Shown here: positions 29,383 to 39,466 of the stretch, piece after piece
Layout: every line of letters starts with the position of its first letter
Numbering within the stretch: the first letter of the stretch is position 1
DNA from: Sphingomonadales bacterium
Lineage (GTDB): Bacteria; Pseudomonadota; Alphaproteobacteria; Sphingomonadales; Sphingomonadaceae
NCBI GenBank assembly: GCA_006226685.1
Contig: SBGG01000100.1
Coordinates: forward strand, 1-64,000
Reading direction: 5' to 3'
Length of the DNA: 64,000 bases
Made by a program: the position numbers and the translations under genes
The notes under the pieces: model-generated
What the model was told of the DNA's origin: nothing
The model's input: only the letters and a program-made list of their open reading frames with translations
The model's database searches: none

Positions 29383-30229
29383 CCCAGCCCTCTTCCTCCA
29401 GCACAGCGAGCATATGATAAAAGGGCGTCAGGCCCAGCCCATGCCCCATCGGCCCATTACCGCCGCCCAGCGCCGGCGCCGCATTGAGCGCGGCCCGCAC
29501 GAACTGCTCCGCCCGGTCCACAGCATCTTCCAGCACAAGCCCCGCGCCCAGCCCGGCCGCGACACCGCTGGCCAGCGTGCATCCCGTACCGTGATTATGC
29601 GGCGTATCGATACGCGGATTGGCATAATCGACGACGCCTTCTTCCCAGACCAGAAGGTCATGGACCAGCGGCGGCGCCTCTCCCGCCTCCGGTGCCAGAT
29701 GCCCGCCCTTGGCCAGCACCGCGCCCCCATGGCGACGCACCAGTTGCGCGGCGGCCAGTTCCATCTCGCCGACGGTTTCAACCCGCTCATCCATCAACGC
29801 CGCCAGTTCCGGCGCATTGGGCGTCACCAGTTCGGCTCGATCCATCAGCCGTTCGAAGGCCGCGATCGTTTCCGTATCGGCGAGAACCGATCCGCTGGTC
29901 GAAATCATCACCGGATCGAATATGACCGGTACGCCCGACATCGCTTCCAGCCGCCCGGCAACCGCATGGGCGATGTCCGGTCCGCCGATCATGCCGATTT
30001 TCACCGCATCGACACCGATGTCCGAAACGACCGCATCGATCTGCGCCAGCACCATATCCACCGGCACTGGATGAACCGCAGTCACGCCCAGCGTATTTTG
30101 CGCGGTGATCGCAGTGATCGCCGTCATCGCATGGCCGCCCAGCATGGTGACGGTCTTGATGTCGGCCTGAATCCCCGCGCCCCCCCCGCTGTCCGACCCG
30201 GCAATGATGAGAATGCGCGGCAGGCTCAT
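29342..30229 (-). CDS. thiD: Hydroxymethylpyrimidine/phosphomethylpyrimidine kinase
   Basis: Double phosphorylation of hydroxymethylpyrimidine in thiamine synthesis. 295 residues from ATG 30229: begins [25 protein letters not shown]-type ThiD signature, contains [17 protein letters not shown] and the ribokinase-fold anion hole [20 protein letters not shown] near residue 215. The start overlaps the stop of the DUF1272 gene by four bases. The C-terminus is somewhat longer than usual (about 25 residues). No TPP riboswitch is expected or seen since the gene is internal to an operon. Confidence 0.94.
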   Translation of the reverse strand: MSLPRILIIAGSDSGGGAGIQADIKTVTMLGGHAMTAITAITAQNTLGVTAVHPVPVDMVLAQIDAVVSDIGVDAVKIGMIGGPDIAHAVAGRLEAMSGVPVIFDPVMISTSGSVLADTETIAAFERLMDRAELVTPNAPELAALMDERVETVGEMELAAAQLVRRHGGAVLAKGGHLAPEAGEAPPLVHDLLVWEEGVVDYANPRIDTPHNHGTGCTLASGVAAGLGAGLVLEDAVDRAEQFVRAALNAAPALGGGNGPMGHGLGLTPFYHMLAVLEEEGWDAAALAARWPRRG

Positions 30230-30450
30230 CCCTTGAAACAGCGTTGGGTCGAGGCAGGGTTGAGCGCCAGCGCCCTGCCGGTCCGCGTCGGCCGGTCGAG
30301 CAGCTCCCCGGCACAATTGGGGCAGAGATCATCCAGATCGTCGGCGCATTCCGCGCAGAAAGTGCATTCGAGCGAGCATATGAATGCGCCGCCCGCCTGA
30401 GGCGGCAGGTCGCATCCGCACCGCTCGCAATCGGGTTTCATTTCCAGCAT
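30226..30450 (-). CDS. DUF1272 zinc-ribbon-like small protein
   Basis: 74 residues beginning MLEMKPDCERCGCDLPP, with nine cysteines arranged as CxxC pairs (CERCGC, CSLECTFCAEC, CPNC), then GELLDRPTR. This is the DUF1272 pattern; the cysteines probably bind zinc or iron. Function is unknown. The gene is coupled to thiD by an ATGA overlap and lies 11 bases after glmM, so it belongs to the glmM-thiD-rnhB unit. Confidence 0.88.
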   Translation of the reverse strand: MLEMKPDCERCGCDLPPQAGGAFICSLECTFCAECADDLDDLCPNCAGELLDRPTRTGRALALNPASTQRCFKG

Positions 30451-30461
30451 TACAATCCCTT

Positions 30462-31817
30462 TCAGGCCGCGACCTTGGCCACCTCGGCACAGATGCGATC
30501 GACCACGTCGCGCACCTGATCCTCGCTGTCACCCTCAGCCATCACACGGATCACCGGTTCCGTACCCGATGGGCGAATGACCAGGCGCCCGCTGCCGTTC
30601 AATTCAGCCTCGGCCTGCGCGATCACGCGCTTCACATCCTGATGATCCAGCGGCTTTCCGCCAGAAAAACGAACATTTTTAAGGAGTTGCGGCACCTTGT
30701 CGAACTGGTGCAGCAACGCACTGGCCGCCTTGCCCGACCGCACCAGCGCGGCCAGCACCTGCAAGGCCGCCACCGTGCCGTCGCCGGTCGTGCCATAATC
30801 GGAAAGGATCATGTGCCCGGACTGCTCACCGCCGACATTATAGCCGCCCGCGCGCATCTTCTCGAGCACATAGCGATCACCGACCTTGGTGCGCACCAGT
30901 TCAATGCCCAGCCCGGCCACAAACCGCTCCAGCCCAAGATTGGACATGACGGTCGCGACAAGGCCGCCGCCCTTCAACCGTCCCTCGCGCGCCCATCCGC
31001 CCGCGATCAGCGCCATGATCTGGTCGCCGTCGACAATATCCCCTTTTTCATCGACGATGATGAGACGATCGGCATCACCATCGAGCGCAATGCCGATATC
31101 GGCCCCGGCCGAAACCACCGTTTCCTGAAGCAGCATCGGCGCAGTGGAGCCACATCCATCATTGATGTTGAGGCCATCGGGCGAAACACCAATGGAGATG
31201 ACCTCCGCCCCCAATTCCCACAGCGCGGCAGGTGCAACCTGATAGGCGGCCCCATTGGCGCAATCGACGACAATCCGCAGGCCATCAAGGCGCAGATCGG
31301 CCGGAAAGCTGGATTTCACCGCATGGATATAACGTCCGCGTGCATCCTCGACCCGGCGGGCGCGACCAATGGCATCGGGCGCGGCAAGCGGAATATCCTG
31401 ATCCAGCAGCGCCTCGATCTTCAGCTCATCCTCATCGGACAATTTATAGCCGTCCGGGCCAAACAGCTTGATGCCGTTATCCTCGAACGGATTGTGACTG
31501 GCCGATATCATCACGCCCAGATCTGCCCGCATCGAATGGGCGAGCATCGCAACGGCGGGCGTGGGGATCGGGCCGAACTGCACCACATCCATCCCGACCG
31601 AGGTAAACCCGGCGACCAGCGCATTTTCGACCATATAACCTGAAAGGCGCGTATCCTTGCCGATCACCACGCGATGGCGATGGCTTCCCCGCATGAAACG
31701 GGTTCCGGCGGCCATGCCGACCTTCATCGCCAGCTCGGCGGTCATCGGCCACTGATTTGTCCGCCCCCTGATGCCATCGGTACCGAAATAGCTGCGTCCG
31801 CTCAACTTTTGCCTCAC
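30462..31817 (-). CDS. glmM: Phosphoglucosamine mutase
   Basis: Interconverts glucosamine-6-P and glucosamine-1-P for peptidoglycan and lipopolysaccharide. About 451 residues: [21 protein letters not shown] at the N-terminus, the active-site phosphoserine loop [15 protein letters not shown] (Ser near residue 104), metal-binding [12 protein letters not shown], sugar-binding GGEQSGHMI and the phosphate-binding [13 protein letters not shown] chose the GTG at 31817, with GGA five bases upstream; ATG at 31841 or 31877 would give extensions without a ribosome site. Divergent from the symporter gene. Confidence 0.94.
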   Translation of the reverse strand: MRQKLSGRSYFGTDGIRGRTNQWPMTAELAMKVGMAAGTRFMRGSHRHRVVIGKDTRLSGYMVENALVAGFTSVGMDVVQFGPIPTPAVAMLAHSMRADLGVMISASHNPFEDNGIKLFGPDGYKLSDEDELKIEALLDQDIPLAAPDAIGRARRVEDARGRYIHAVKSSFPADLRLDGLRIVVDCANGAAYQVAPAALWELGAEVISIGVSPDGLNINDGCGSTAPMLLQETVVSAGADIGIALDGDADRLIIVDEKGDIVDGDQIMALIAGGWAREGRLKGGGLVATVMSNLGLERFVAGLGIELVRTKVGDRYVLEKMRAGGYNVGGEQSGHMILSDYGTTGDGTVAALQVLAALVRSGKAASALLHQFDKVPQLLKNVRFSGGKPLDHQDVKRVIAQAEAELNGSGRLVIRPSGTEPVIRVMAEGDSEDQVRDVVDRICAEVAKVAA

Positions 31818-31895
31818 TGTTTCCGCGCCTTGTGGCGCCATAGCGAAAAGCAGGATAAGCGGAAAGAGTTTCGGCACAATGAGTAAGGAAAGACC

Positions 31896-33122
31896 ATGCG
31901 CAAAGCCCTGCTGATTCTCGGCGCGCTCATCGCCGGGCTGGTGCTCGGCATGGCGACGAAATCTGCGCCGCCAGTCTGGACCGGAATAGCCGAAACGATC
32001 GGCACATTATGGCTGAACGGGTTACGGATGACGGTTATTCCGCTCATCATCGCCCTGCTCATTACCGGCATCGCCCAGACGGCGCAGGCGGCCAATGCCG
32101 GAAAACTGGCGGCGCAAGGCATTGCCATGATGCTCGGCCTGCTGCTTTGCTCGACACTGACAGCCGCATTTCTGGTGCCCGTCCTGCTTTCCGTCTTCCC
32201 GATGCCGTCTGCCGCCGCCGACATGCTGCGCGGCGCGCTGGCGCAGGCGCATGAGACCCAGCCCCTGCCCGCCTTCGGAGACTTTCTGCTTACACTCATC
32301 CCGACCAACCCATTCGCAGCGGCGGCGCAGGATGCAGTGCTGCCGCTCATCCTCTTCGTGCTGGCCTTCGCCTCCGCCGCCAGCCGCCTGCCCGAAGGGC
32401 AACGCGGGGCGATCACCGGCTTTTTCGAGGCGGTCGCCAATGCGATGATCATGGTGGTGGGCTGGGTGCTGTGGCTGGCGCCGCTCGGCGTGCTGGCCCT
32501 CGCCTATGTACTGGGCCGCGCGACCGGCCTCGCCGCCTTCGGCGCGCTCGCCCATTATGTCGTGATACTGGTCACGACCGGCGCCGTGATCGGGGCGAGC
32601 GCTTTTCTCGTCGCCTTTTTCGGCGCGGGTATCGGCCCGGTCCGTTTCCTGCGCGCGACGATACCGGCCCAGGCCGTCGCCATCTCGACCCAAAGCTCGC
32701 TCGCCTCGCTACCTGCGATGCTGGCCGGGGTGGATCAACTCGGCGTGCGCCGCCCGGTGTCGGAGGTCATCCTGCCGATCGCGGTCGCGCTGTTCCGGGT
32801 CACCAGCCCGGCGATGAACCTTGCCGTCGCCCTCTATGTCGCCCACTGGCTGGGCGTCACGCTGACCCCCTGGCATATCGCCATGGGCGTCGCCGTCGCC
32901 GCCGTCACGACACTGGGGTCGGTCAGCCTGCCCGGAAGCATCAGCTTCATCGGGTCGATCGCACCCATCTGCCTTGCCATGGGCCTGCCGATCGAACCGC
33001 TGGGCCTGCTCGTTGCGATCGAGACCTTCCCCGACATCATGCGCACGCTCGGCAATGTGACGATGGACGTAGCGGTGACGGCGGCCATCGACCGGCGTAC
33101 CGAAAACGATATGCCGGCCTGA
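31896..33122 (+). CDS. Cation:dicarboxylate symporter (DAACS family)
   Basis: 408 residues with about eight helices and two re-entrant loops of the glutamate/C4-dicarboxylate symporter fold. Recognisable parts: [20 protein letters not shown], the Ser-rich hairpin [12 protein letters not shown] (residues about 267-278), the second hairpin VSLPGSISF and the substrate-contacting helix [11 protein letters not shown], where the family usually has NxxxD. The canonical NMDG motif on helix 7 is changed to SPAMNLA, so substrate could differ from succinate or glutamate. Close divergent spacing (78 bases) with glmM. Confidence 0.85.
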   Translation: MRKALLILGALIAGLVLGMATKSAPPVWTGIAETIGTLWLNGLRMTVIPLIIALLITGIAQTAQAANAGKLAAQGIAMMLGLLLCSTLTAAFLVPVLLSVFPMPSAAADMLRGALAQAHETQPLPAFGDFLLTLIPTNPFAAAAQDAVLPLILFVLAFASAASRLPEGQRGAITGFFEAVANAMIMVVGWVLWLAPLGVLALAYVLGRATGLAAFGALAHYVVILVTTGAVIGASAFLVAFFGAGIGPVRFLRATIPAQAVAISTQSSLASLPAMLAGVDQLGVRRPVSEVILPIAVALFRVTSPAMNLAVALYVAHWLGVTLTPWHIAMGVAVAAVTTLGSVSLPGSISFIGSIAPICLAMGLPIEPLGLLVAIETFPDIMRTLGNVTMDVAVTAAIDRRTENDMPA

Positions 33123-33149
33123 GTTTCCGTCTGTTCAGGCGTGCACGCC

Positions 33150-34676
33150 TCAGCCTTCCTTCAACTTGTCGAGATGCATCAGCTTCTTGACGAACGGCGC
33201 CAGTAACAGGACGACGACACCGACACCGATGCCGGACAATCCCACGGTCTGATAAACCGACAGGGTAACGAGCATCGGGTCGCTGGCACCTTCGCTCAGC
33301 GAACCGATGGTGGCGGCGATCAGGCCCGCGATGAAATCGCCCGCCGCCGTCGCGAGGAACCACACGCCCATCATCAGCCCCGCCATGCGCGCCAACCCCA
33401 GTTTCGACATGGCTGAAAGGCCGACCGGAGACAGGCACAACTCACCCATGGTGTGGAGCAGATAGATCAGGAAAATGAAGATTAGCGGCGTCGGATTATC
33501 AAGGCCTGCCCAGTTGGCCCCGGCGACAAGAGCAAGGAAGCCCAGACCGACCTGCACCAGCGCCAGCCCGAATTTGGCGGGTGTCGAAGGTTCCAGCCCC
33601 CGCTTGCCCAGCATGATCCACAAGCCCGCAAACATCGGCGCGAGCAGGATGATGAACATCGAATTGACCGACTGAAACACCGAAGCCGGGATCTCCATGC
33701 CGAATATCCAGCGATCGACATGACGGTCGGTAAAAAGGTTGAGCGAGGATCCCGCCTGTTCAAACAAGGCCCAGAATAACGGGTTGAGCGCCAGCAGAAA
33801 CAGGGCTGCCAGCATCCGGTCGCGATCGACGCGGTCGAGCCGTCCGAAAGCCTCCCACAACAGATAGGCGACGACACCGACGCCGCAGGCCACCAGCAGC
33901 CAGCCCACCACATCATGATGATGCAGAAGCAACGCCACGCCCCCGACCGACAGGACGGACAGGATATAGATCGACCATTCGCGCGACACCGGCCCGATTA
34001 CCGGCGCCTTCAGCTTTTCCGGCTCGGCCGGTTCCCCACGCCCGAGCAGCAACGGCTTGCCCAGCACGAACACGACGATCCCGGCGAGCATCCCGATCGC
34101 CGCCGCGCCGAAGCCCCAGGACCAGCCGACCGTCTCGCCCAAAATGCCGCAAATGACCGGCCCCAGCATCCCGCCGACATTGATGCCCATGTAGAAAATC
34201 GTATAGGCCGGGTCGCGCCGCATATCGTCGCGCGGATACAGCTGCCCGACAATGGCCGAGATATTGGCCTTCAGGAAGCCGGTGCCGACGATGATGAAGG
34301 CCAGCGCCAGCCAGAAGGCATTCATCGCGAAGCCGCCCTGCCCGCCATCGCCTTCTATCCCGAGCAATATGTGACCGACCGCGATCAATATCCCGCCGAA
34401 CAGCACCGCCTTGCGCTGCCCCAGATAATGATCGGCCAGATAGCCGCCGATCACCGGCGTGATATAGACAAGACTGGTATAGGCTCCATAAACGAGGCCA
34501 GATTCCCTGTCCGACATCAGGAAATGCTTCGTAAGATAGAGCACCAGCAGTGCGCGCATGCCGTAATAGGAAAAACGTTCCCACATTTCGGCGAAGAAAA
34601 GAATGAACAGCCCCTTCGGATGACCGAGTAATGTCCCTCGTCGGTCCGGAGCGCCGATGGTTGATGATGTCGACAT
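33150..34676 (-). CDS. POT-family proton-coupled oligopeptide transporter
   Basis: 508 residues, about 14 membrane helices. The family signature EMWERFSYYGMRALLVLYL is at the N-terminus (ExxERFxYYG), followed by YTSLVYITPVIGGYLADHYLGQRK and FYMGINVGGMLGP, all typical of PTR2/POT di- and tripeptide transporters of the major facilitator superfamily. The ATG at 34676 is preceded by AAGGGG. Convergent with the DAACS gene, divergent from the nitroreductase gene. Substrate is inferred. Confidence 0.93.
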   Translation of the reverse strand: MSTSSTIGAPDRRGTLLGHPKGLFILFFAEMWERFSYYGMRALLVLYLTKHFLMSDRESGLVYGAYTSLVYITPVIGGYLADHYLGQRKAVLFGGILIAVGHILLGIEGDGGQGGFAMNAFWLALAFIIVGTGFLKANISAIVGQLYPRDDMRRDPAYTIFYMGINVGGMLGPVICGILGETVGWSWGFGAAAIGMLAGIVVFVLGKPLLLGRGEPAEPEKLKAPVIGPVSREWSIYILSVLSVGGVALLLHHHDVVGWLLVACGVGVVAYLLWEAFGRLDRVDRDRMLAALFLLALNPLFWALFEQAGSSLNLFTDRHVDRWIFGMEIPASVFQSVNSMFIILLAPMFAGLWIMLGKRGLEPSTPAKFGLALVQVGLGFLALVAGANWAGLDNPTPLIFIFLIYLLHTMGELCLSPVGLSAMSKLGLARMAGLMMGVWFLATAAGDFIAGLIAATIGSLSEGASDPMLVTLSVYQTVGLSGIGVGVVVLLLAPFVKKLMHLDKLKEG

Positions 34677-34888
34677 GAAAACCCCTTGGTTGGAACGCTC
34701 CTTTCGCCGCATCCTGCACAAAGAGCACTCTGCCTCCGCGCGCGATGTCCGAAAGGACCGTCCCGTCTTCAAACTGCGGAACCTATCGAAAAATCGGAAG
34801 CTGGCAAACCGCAATCGAACCCTGACGACGTCCCTCCCCTGCCACCTGCCCCTTGCCTTCCGCGGGTTCGATGTTCAAAAGGTCGGTC

Positions 34889-35485
34889 ATGTTCAACGAC
34901 ACCTCCTCCCCGCTCTCGCTCCTCAAGACCCGCCGTTCCGGCAAGCCGCGCGATCTCGTCGCACCCGGTCCCGACGCCGCCCAGTTGCGGGAAATGCTGG
35001 AAATAGCGATCCGCACCCCCGACCATGGCAAGATCGGCCCGTGGCGCTTCATCATCATCAAGCAGGATCAGCGGGAGGCGTTCGCGAAATTGCTGGAGGG
35101 GGCGCTGCGCGCCGGAAAAGACTCCGGCAAGGACGAAGTGACGCCTGAGGAAATAGAGGCGGCGCGCACCTTCGCGCTGCAAGCGCCCTGCCTCGTCGTG
35201 CTGGTTTCCAGCCCCGACACCAGCCGGCCGATCCCGGTGTGGGAACAGGAATTATCGGCGGGCGCCGCAGCGATGAATCTGCTCCATGCCGCCCATGCCA
35301 TGGGTTTTGCGGGCGGCTGGCTGACCGCATGGCCCGCCTTCAGCGATATTGTCCGTGATGCCTTCGGTTCCGCTCCGGACAGAATCGCCGGTTTTCTCTT
35401 CATTGGTACACCCGCGCGGGAACTTCAGGAACGCCCCCGACCGAAATATGAGGATGTGGTTTCGGTCTGGACACCGCCCGCCTGA
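34889..35485 (+). CDS. Nitroreductase family protein
   Basis: 198 residues. FMN-dependent nitroreductase fold: SLLKTRRSGKPRDL (FMN phosphate contacts), AIRTPDHGKIGPWRFIII and the C-terminal FIGTPARELQERPRPKYEDVV. The RxSG...DHGKIGPWRF pattern places it in the YdjA-like small nitroreductases. In vivo substrate is unknown. The ATG at 34889 is preferred; a TTG at 34853 would add 12 residues. Transcribed away from the POT transporter. Confidence 0.88.
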   Translation: MFNDTSSPLSLLKTRRSGKPRDLVAPGPDAAQLREMLEIAIRTPDHGKIGPWRFIIIKQDQREAFAKLLEGALRAGKDSGKDEVTPEEIEAARTFALQAPCLVVLVSSPDTSRPIPVWEQELSAGAAAMNLLHAAHAMGFAGGWLTAWPAFSDIVRDAFGSAPDRIAGFLFIGTPARELQERPRPKYEDVVSVWTPPA

Positions 35486-35514
35486 ACGTCCCGCCGCAAC
35501 TGCCCTGCAACGAT

Positions 35515-35564
35515 TTGAGCCGCTACGGGACCTCGCGCGTGACCGCCCCCCCCCCTCGGCTCAA
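35515..35564. repeat. Inverted repeat and C10 tract between convergent genes
   Basis: TTGAGCCG (35515-35522) and CGGCTCAA (35557-35564) are perfect complements 34 bases apart, enclosing a run of ten C (35546-35555). There is no T run, so terminator function for prsR or the nitroreductase gene is only possible. Confidence 0.4.
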
Positions 35565-35579
35565 GGCCGAAACCTGACC

Positions 35580-36947
35580 CTAAGCCTGCATGTCATAATT
35601 TTTGAGCAGGTCGTAGAGCGTCGGACGGCTGATCCCCAAAAGACGCGCAGCCCCGGCAATATTGCCCTGACTGCGCGCGATCGCCCGGCGTATCGCCGTC
35701 CGGTCCGCGGCCTCGCGCGTGCTTTTGAGGTTGAGGATATTGTCCTCCGCCTCCTCCACCGATGCGAGATCGAGATCGCTGGCGGTCACATATTTGCCGT
35801 CCGCCATGATGACCGCCCGCTTCACCCGGTTTTCCAGTTCGCGCACATTGCCGGGCCAGCCCCAAGCATCGAGCGCGGCAAGCGCATCGGCGGCGAACCC
35901 CTTGACCGGCCGGTCCATCGCATCGGCATGGCGCTTCAGGAAATGGCGGGCGAGCAGGATCGCATCGCCCGGCCTTTCCGCAAGCGACGGAATGCGCACG
36001 ACGATTTCGGCAAGACGATAATAAAGATCCTCGCGGAACGTCCCTTCCGCGATCATCGCATCGAGGTCGCGATGGGTCGCGCAGACGATCCGGGTATCGA
36101 CCGCGATCGGTTGCCGCCCGCCGATCCGCTCGATCACCCGTTCCTGAAGGAAACGCAGCAATTTCACCTGAAGCGGCAGCGGTATATCGCCCACCTCGTC
36201 GAGGAACAAAGTCCCGCCCTGAGCCATTTCGATCTTGCCCGGCGTCGTCTTGACCGCGCCGGTGAAGGCGCCTTTTTCATGGCCGAACAGCTCCGATTCC
36301 AACAGGGTTTCGGGGATCGCCGCGCAGTTGATCGCGACAAAGGCCCCGTCCCGCCGCGGGCTGGCATCGTGCAACCCGCGCGCAAGCAATTCCTTGCCGG
36401 TGCCGCTCGCACCCAGCAACAGTACAGAGACATTGGCCACGGCCACGCGTTCGATAGTACGGGCGACCTTCAGCATCTCCGGCGCGGCGGTAACGATCTG
36501 CCCCAGCACCGGCTCGTCCCCGCCGCCCACATGTTCGGCAAGGCGCGCATTTTCCTCTTCCAGCGCGTGAACATGAAAGGCGCGCTTCACAATCAGGCCG
36601 AGCGTGTCGATATCGACCGGCTTCTGGTAAAAATCCCACGCCCCGCCCGCAATCGCGCGCAATGCGCTTTCCCGCGCGCCATGCCCGGAAGCGACAATCA
36701 CCTTGGTGTCCGGTTTCAGGGTCAATATCTCGGCCAGAGCGGCAAAGCCCTCGCTCACCCCATCGGGATCGGGCGGCAGCCCGAGATCGAGCGTCACCAC
36801 CGCAGGCTCTTCGGCTCGCAGCAGGTCGATCGCCTCGGCACGACTGCCCGCGCACAGCACCTCATAATCCTCATAGGCCCAGCGCAATTGCCGTTGCAGA
36901 CCAGCGTCATCCTCAACCACCAGCAGCTTGGGAAGCGTTTCTGTCAT
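35580..36947 (-). CDS. prsR: PEP-CTERM-box response regulator PrsR
   Basis: 455-residue sigma-54 activator. Receiver domain with VVEDDAG and phospho-acceptor Asp54 (VTLDLGLPPDPDG, the extended loop typical of PrsR), AAA+ domain with GASGTGKE, GAFTGA and GTLFLDEVGDIP, and a C-terminal Fis HTH (GNIAGAARLLGISRPTLYDLLKNY). PrsR controls genes of exosortase/PEP-CTERM and exopolysaccharide clusters together with PrsK. Its start overlaps the prsK stop by four bases. No exosortase or polysaccharide gene is in the window, so the pair is separated from its usual cluster or the cluster is dispersed. Confidence 0.93.
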   Translation of the reverse strand: MTETLPKLLVVEDDAGLQRQLRWAYEDYEVLCAGSRAEAIDLLRAEEPAVVTLDLGLPPDPDGVSEGFAALAEILTLKPDTKVIVASGHGARESALRAIAGGAWDFYQKPVDIDTLGLIVKRAFHVHALEEENARLAEHVGGGDEPVLGQIVTAAPEMLKVARTIERVAVANVSVLLLGASGTGKELLARGLHDASPRRDGAFVAINCAAIPETLLESELFGHEKGAFTGAVKTTPGKIEMAQGGTLFLDEVGDIPLPLQVKLLRFLQERVIERIGGRQPIAVDTRIVCATHRDLDAMIAEGTFREDLYYRLAEIVVRIPSLAERPGDAILLARHFLKRHADAMDRPVKGFAADALAALDAWGWPGNVRELENRVKRAVIMADGKYVTASDLDLASVEEAEDNILNLKSTREAADRTAIRRAIARSQGNIAGAARLLGISRPTLYDLLKNYDMQA

Positions 36948-39034
36948 CGGGCGGCCCTTTCCTTGCTGTCCGGCACGCTCCGCGCCTTACCCGCCAGAGG
37001 CAAATGCAAAGTAAAGACGCTGCCCCTGCCCGGCGTGCTCTCGACCTTCAGATGTCCACCCATGGACCGGGCAAGTTCGCGCGCTTCATAGGCTCCGATC
37101 CCGAAACCGCCCTGCTTGGTCGATGCGAAAGGCCGAAAAAGCTGATCGCGCAGAAATTCACCGGTCATGCCGCAACCATGATCGATCACGGACAGCAGCG
37201 CGCCATCGCCCTGCCGTTCGATCCGCAAAACGACAGGCGCCTGCGCATCGCTCGCATCGATCGCATTCTGCGTCAGATGCTCCAATATCTGCTCTACCGC
37301 CGCACGGTCGGCCTCCACCGCTACGCCGGAATCTCCCTCGACCAGCACCGGATGCACCTGCCCTTTCACGGCTACCACCGCGCGCACGGCGTCGCCCAGC
37401 GCGAAGGGCGCGATTTCGCGGTCCCCACGCACCTCCTGCCGGGAAAGCCGAGCCAGCAACATGTTCATCTTGTCGGTGCATTCGCCCAGCGTCAGCACCA
37501 TATCCTTGCGGAATTCGGGGTTATCGGCATGGCGCTCCGCATTACGGGCGACCAGCGCGATCTGGCTCACCAGATTCTTGATGTCATGCATAATGAAGGC
37601 GAAACGCCGGTTGAACTCCTCGAACCGGCGCGCTTCCTCCAGCGCCTGCTGCCCCCGCTCCTCCGCAATATAGCCGGCGACCTGACGCCCGGCAGCACGC
37701 AGCATGTCGAAATCCTCCCAATCGAGCGGCCGCAGCAGCGGCGGGCGGGTCAGCAGCACCGCCCCCAGCAACCTGCCGAAATGGAGCAGCGGCACCAGCG
37801 CCCACAACCGCTCGTCCCGATGCATCCAGTCCGGCAGGTCAGGATCGCGCGCCGCGCGCATCTGCGCCACATCGACAACCCATGCGCGGGACTGCATCAT
37901 CTGGAGGAGCGAGGGTGCGAGGATAGCGGTATCCGGCATTTCCCCCTTCCAGTTCCAGCCCGCCTGCCGGGTCAGCCGCCCCGCCTCATCCGGCAGGAAC
38001 AGCAACGCCGCCGATGATGTGGTGATGTCGGCCATCGCCTTCAGCACTCTTTCCCGCAACGGCGGCGCCAGCGGCCCGGCGGTGCCGATCGTATCGGCAA
38101 AGGCCATCCATTGTTCGCGATAATCATAGCGATGGCGAAAAAGATGCTTGGCGACCAATACCTTGAGCAGCGCATGAAGACGCGTTGCAGGCACGAACAG
38201 CAATATCCCCGCCACGGCAGCGAACAGAACGCCTGTCACCACCGCACGCACCAGCGGCGAGGAAAGAGATTCGACGGCAAGCAATCCCGCGAGCAAGAGC
38301 AGCATCATGCCGAATCCGGCCAGAGCGCCCAAACCACCCCATGCCAGGGTGCGCGACGGTGTCACAGGCTGGCCCGGACGGGCGCGCAACACCAGCGCGA
38401 TCACCGGGGCCAGCGCTGCCATCATCGCGCCCCGCAACGCGAAAAGCTGCACCATGATGCCCCGCCACTCCAGCAACGCGGAACTGTACAACAACAGATC
38501 ATATCCCCACATCGCCGTCAGCGCCGCCGCGACCGGTGCGGCCAGCACGCGCTGCTCCTGCCCGGAGGCGATAAATACGCGGCTGGTCAGGATCAGCGCT
38601 CCGATCGCCCAGAGCATGCGCAACAGCAGCGCGCTCGTCCCTATCCTGTCGGCATGGGCGCTGCCCTCGACGGCGAGGCTCGCCATGATATCCAGCCCGC
38701 ATTGAGCAAGAAGTAACAGCGCCAGCACGGCATAAAGCGGCATCGCGCCCTTCACATGGCGCATTCCGGCCGATCCCGCCTGCGCCGGGAACAGGAACAG
38801 GCAGACGAGCCAACCGCAGTTGCGGAGCGATTCCGTCACCCCCGTTTCCAGCCGGTCCACCCCGCCAAAGGCGATGGACAACAACCAGATGGATGTCAGC
38901 GACAGCGCCGCGACCAGCATCTTTCCCGCGGTCCGGTTCGAAAAGCGACGGCCTGTCCATATGGCCAGCACGGCGAACAGCCCGGCCGCCACGACATGAC
39001 CCCAGTCGCCGATAAGTTGCAGCGGGCCGCTCAT
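36944..39034 (-). CDS. prsK: PEP-CTERM system sensor histidine kinase PrsK
   Basis: 696 residues: an N-terminal block of eight to ten membrane helices (to about residue 300), a GAF-like domain (about 320-460; LKAMADITTSSAALLFLPD), the dimerisation and phosphoacceptor helix with FAFIMHDIKNLVSQIAL (His in HDIKN), and the catalytic ATPase domain with TQNAIDAS (N box), IDHGCGM (G1) and GGFGIGAYEA (G2). This matches the XrtA-associated kinase PrsK. Partner of PrsR, which follows with a four-base overlap. Confidence 0.93.
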   Translation of the reverse strand: MSGPLQLIGDWGHVVAAGLFAVLAIWTGRRFSNRTAGKMLVAALSLTSIWLLSIAFGGVDRLETGVTESLRNCGWLVCLFLFPAQAGSAGMRHVKGAMPLYAVLALLLLAQCGLDIMASLAVEGSAHADRIGTSALLLRMLWAIGALILTSRVFIASGQEQRVLAAPVAAALTAMWGYDLLLYSSALLEWRGIMVQLFALRGAMMAALAPVIALVLRARPGQPVTPSRTLAWGGLGALAGFGMMLLLLAGLLAVESLSSPLVRAVVTGVLFAAVAGILLFVPATRLHALLKVLVAKHLFRHRYDYREQWMAFADTIGTAGPLAPPLRERVLKAMADITTSSAALLFLPDEAGRLTRQAGWNWKGEMPDTAILAPSLLQMMQSRAWVVDVAQMRAARDPDLPDWMHRDERLWALVPLLHFGRLLGAVLLTRPPLLRPLDWEDFDMLRAAGRQVAGYIAEERGQQALEEARRFEEFNRRFAFIMHDIKNLVSQIALVARNAERHADNPEFRKDMVLTLGECTDKMNMLLARLSRQEVRGDREIAPFALGDAVRAVVAVKGQVHPVLVEGDSGVAVEADRAAVEQILEHLTQNAIDASDAQAPVVLRIERQGDGALLSVIDHGCGMTGEFLRDQLFRPFASTKQGGFGIGAYEARELARSMGGHLKVESTPGRGSVFTLHLPLAGKARSVPDSKERAAR

Positions 39035-39312
39035 GACCTCACCATGTGTGCTGAGAACGGAGAATACACCGCACCGTCCCGAGCAGGCTCAGCATATCGG
39101 GAAACGGAGCGCAATTTTCCAAATAATAAGCACGCCTCTTCGGACCAGCACCGATCATCCAGCCCCCACCCCAATGCCGTGGCCGCACACCACAGCCGCC
39201 ATAATCTCTCCTTGCCACCAACCGCTCGCGCGAACATCCCGGCCTGAAACACGAACGCGAAGCCAGGCAGCGGCACGATATGCGGCACATGGTGCTTGAA
39301 AATATGAATCAT
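39031..39312 (-). CDS. Possible small ORF overlapping the prsK start
   Basis: 93 codons whose stop overlaps the prsK start as ATGA, a geometry typical of coupled genes. The product would have a hydrophobic N-terminal stretch (HIVPLPGFAFVFQAGMFARAV) and a Trp/Cys-rich middle (RLWRLWCAATALGWGLDDRCW). I recognise no family, and a competing frame is open over the same bases, so it may be chance. Confidence 0.2.
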   Translation of the reverse strand: MIHIFKHHVPHIVPLPGFAFVFQAGMFARAVGGKERLWRLWCAATALGWGLDDRCWSEEACLLFGKLRSVSRYAEPARDGAVYSPFSAHMVRS

Positions 39313-39466
39313 TCCCGACGCCCGACTGGAAAAGTTTTCCCGCCGGTGCGCGGTTGTAAGGCACGCCGACGGTCATAGCCTTATGAGCGCAATTCCCGAA
39401 TAATTGGTTGCGCCTGTCGGAATATTTTACGCCTGCAATGCGCGCCCGTCCCGGGCGCACACGGGA
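39313..39466 (-). other. Intergenic DNA between TonB receptor and prsK
   Basis: Together with 39035-39312 this makes a 432-base gap. A GCGCCC/GGGCGC hairpin lies at about 39443-39460, just past the receptor stop on the minus strand but without a T run. The prsK promoter must be in this gap; no clear -35/-10 pair or sigma-54 element was identified. Confidence 0.35.
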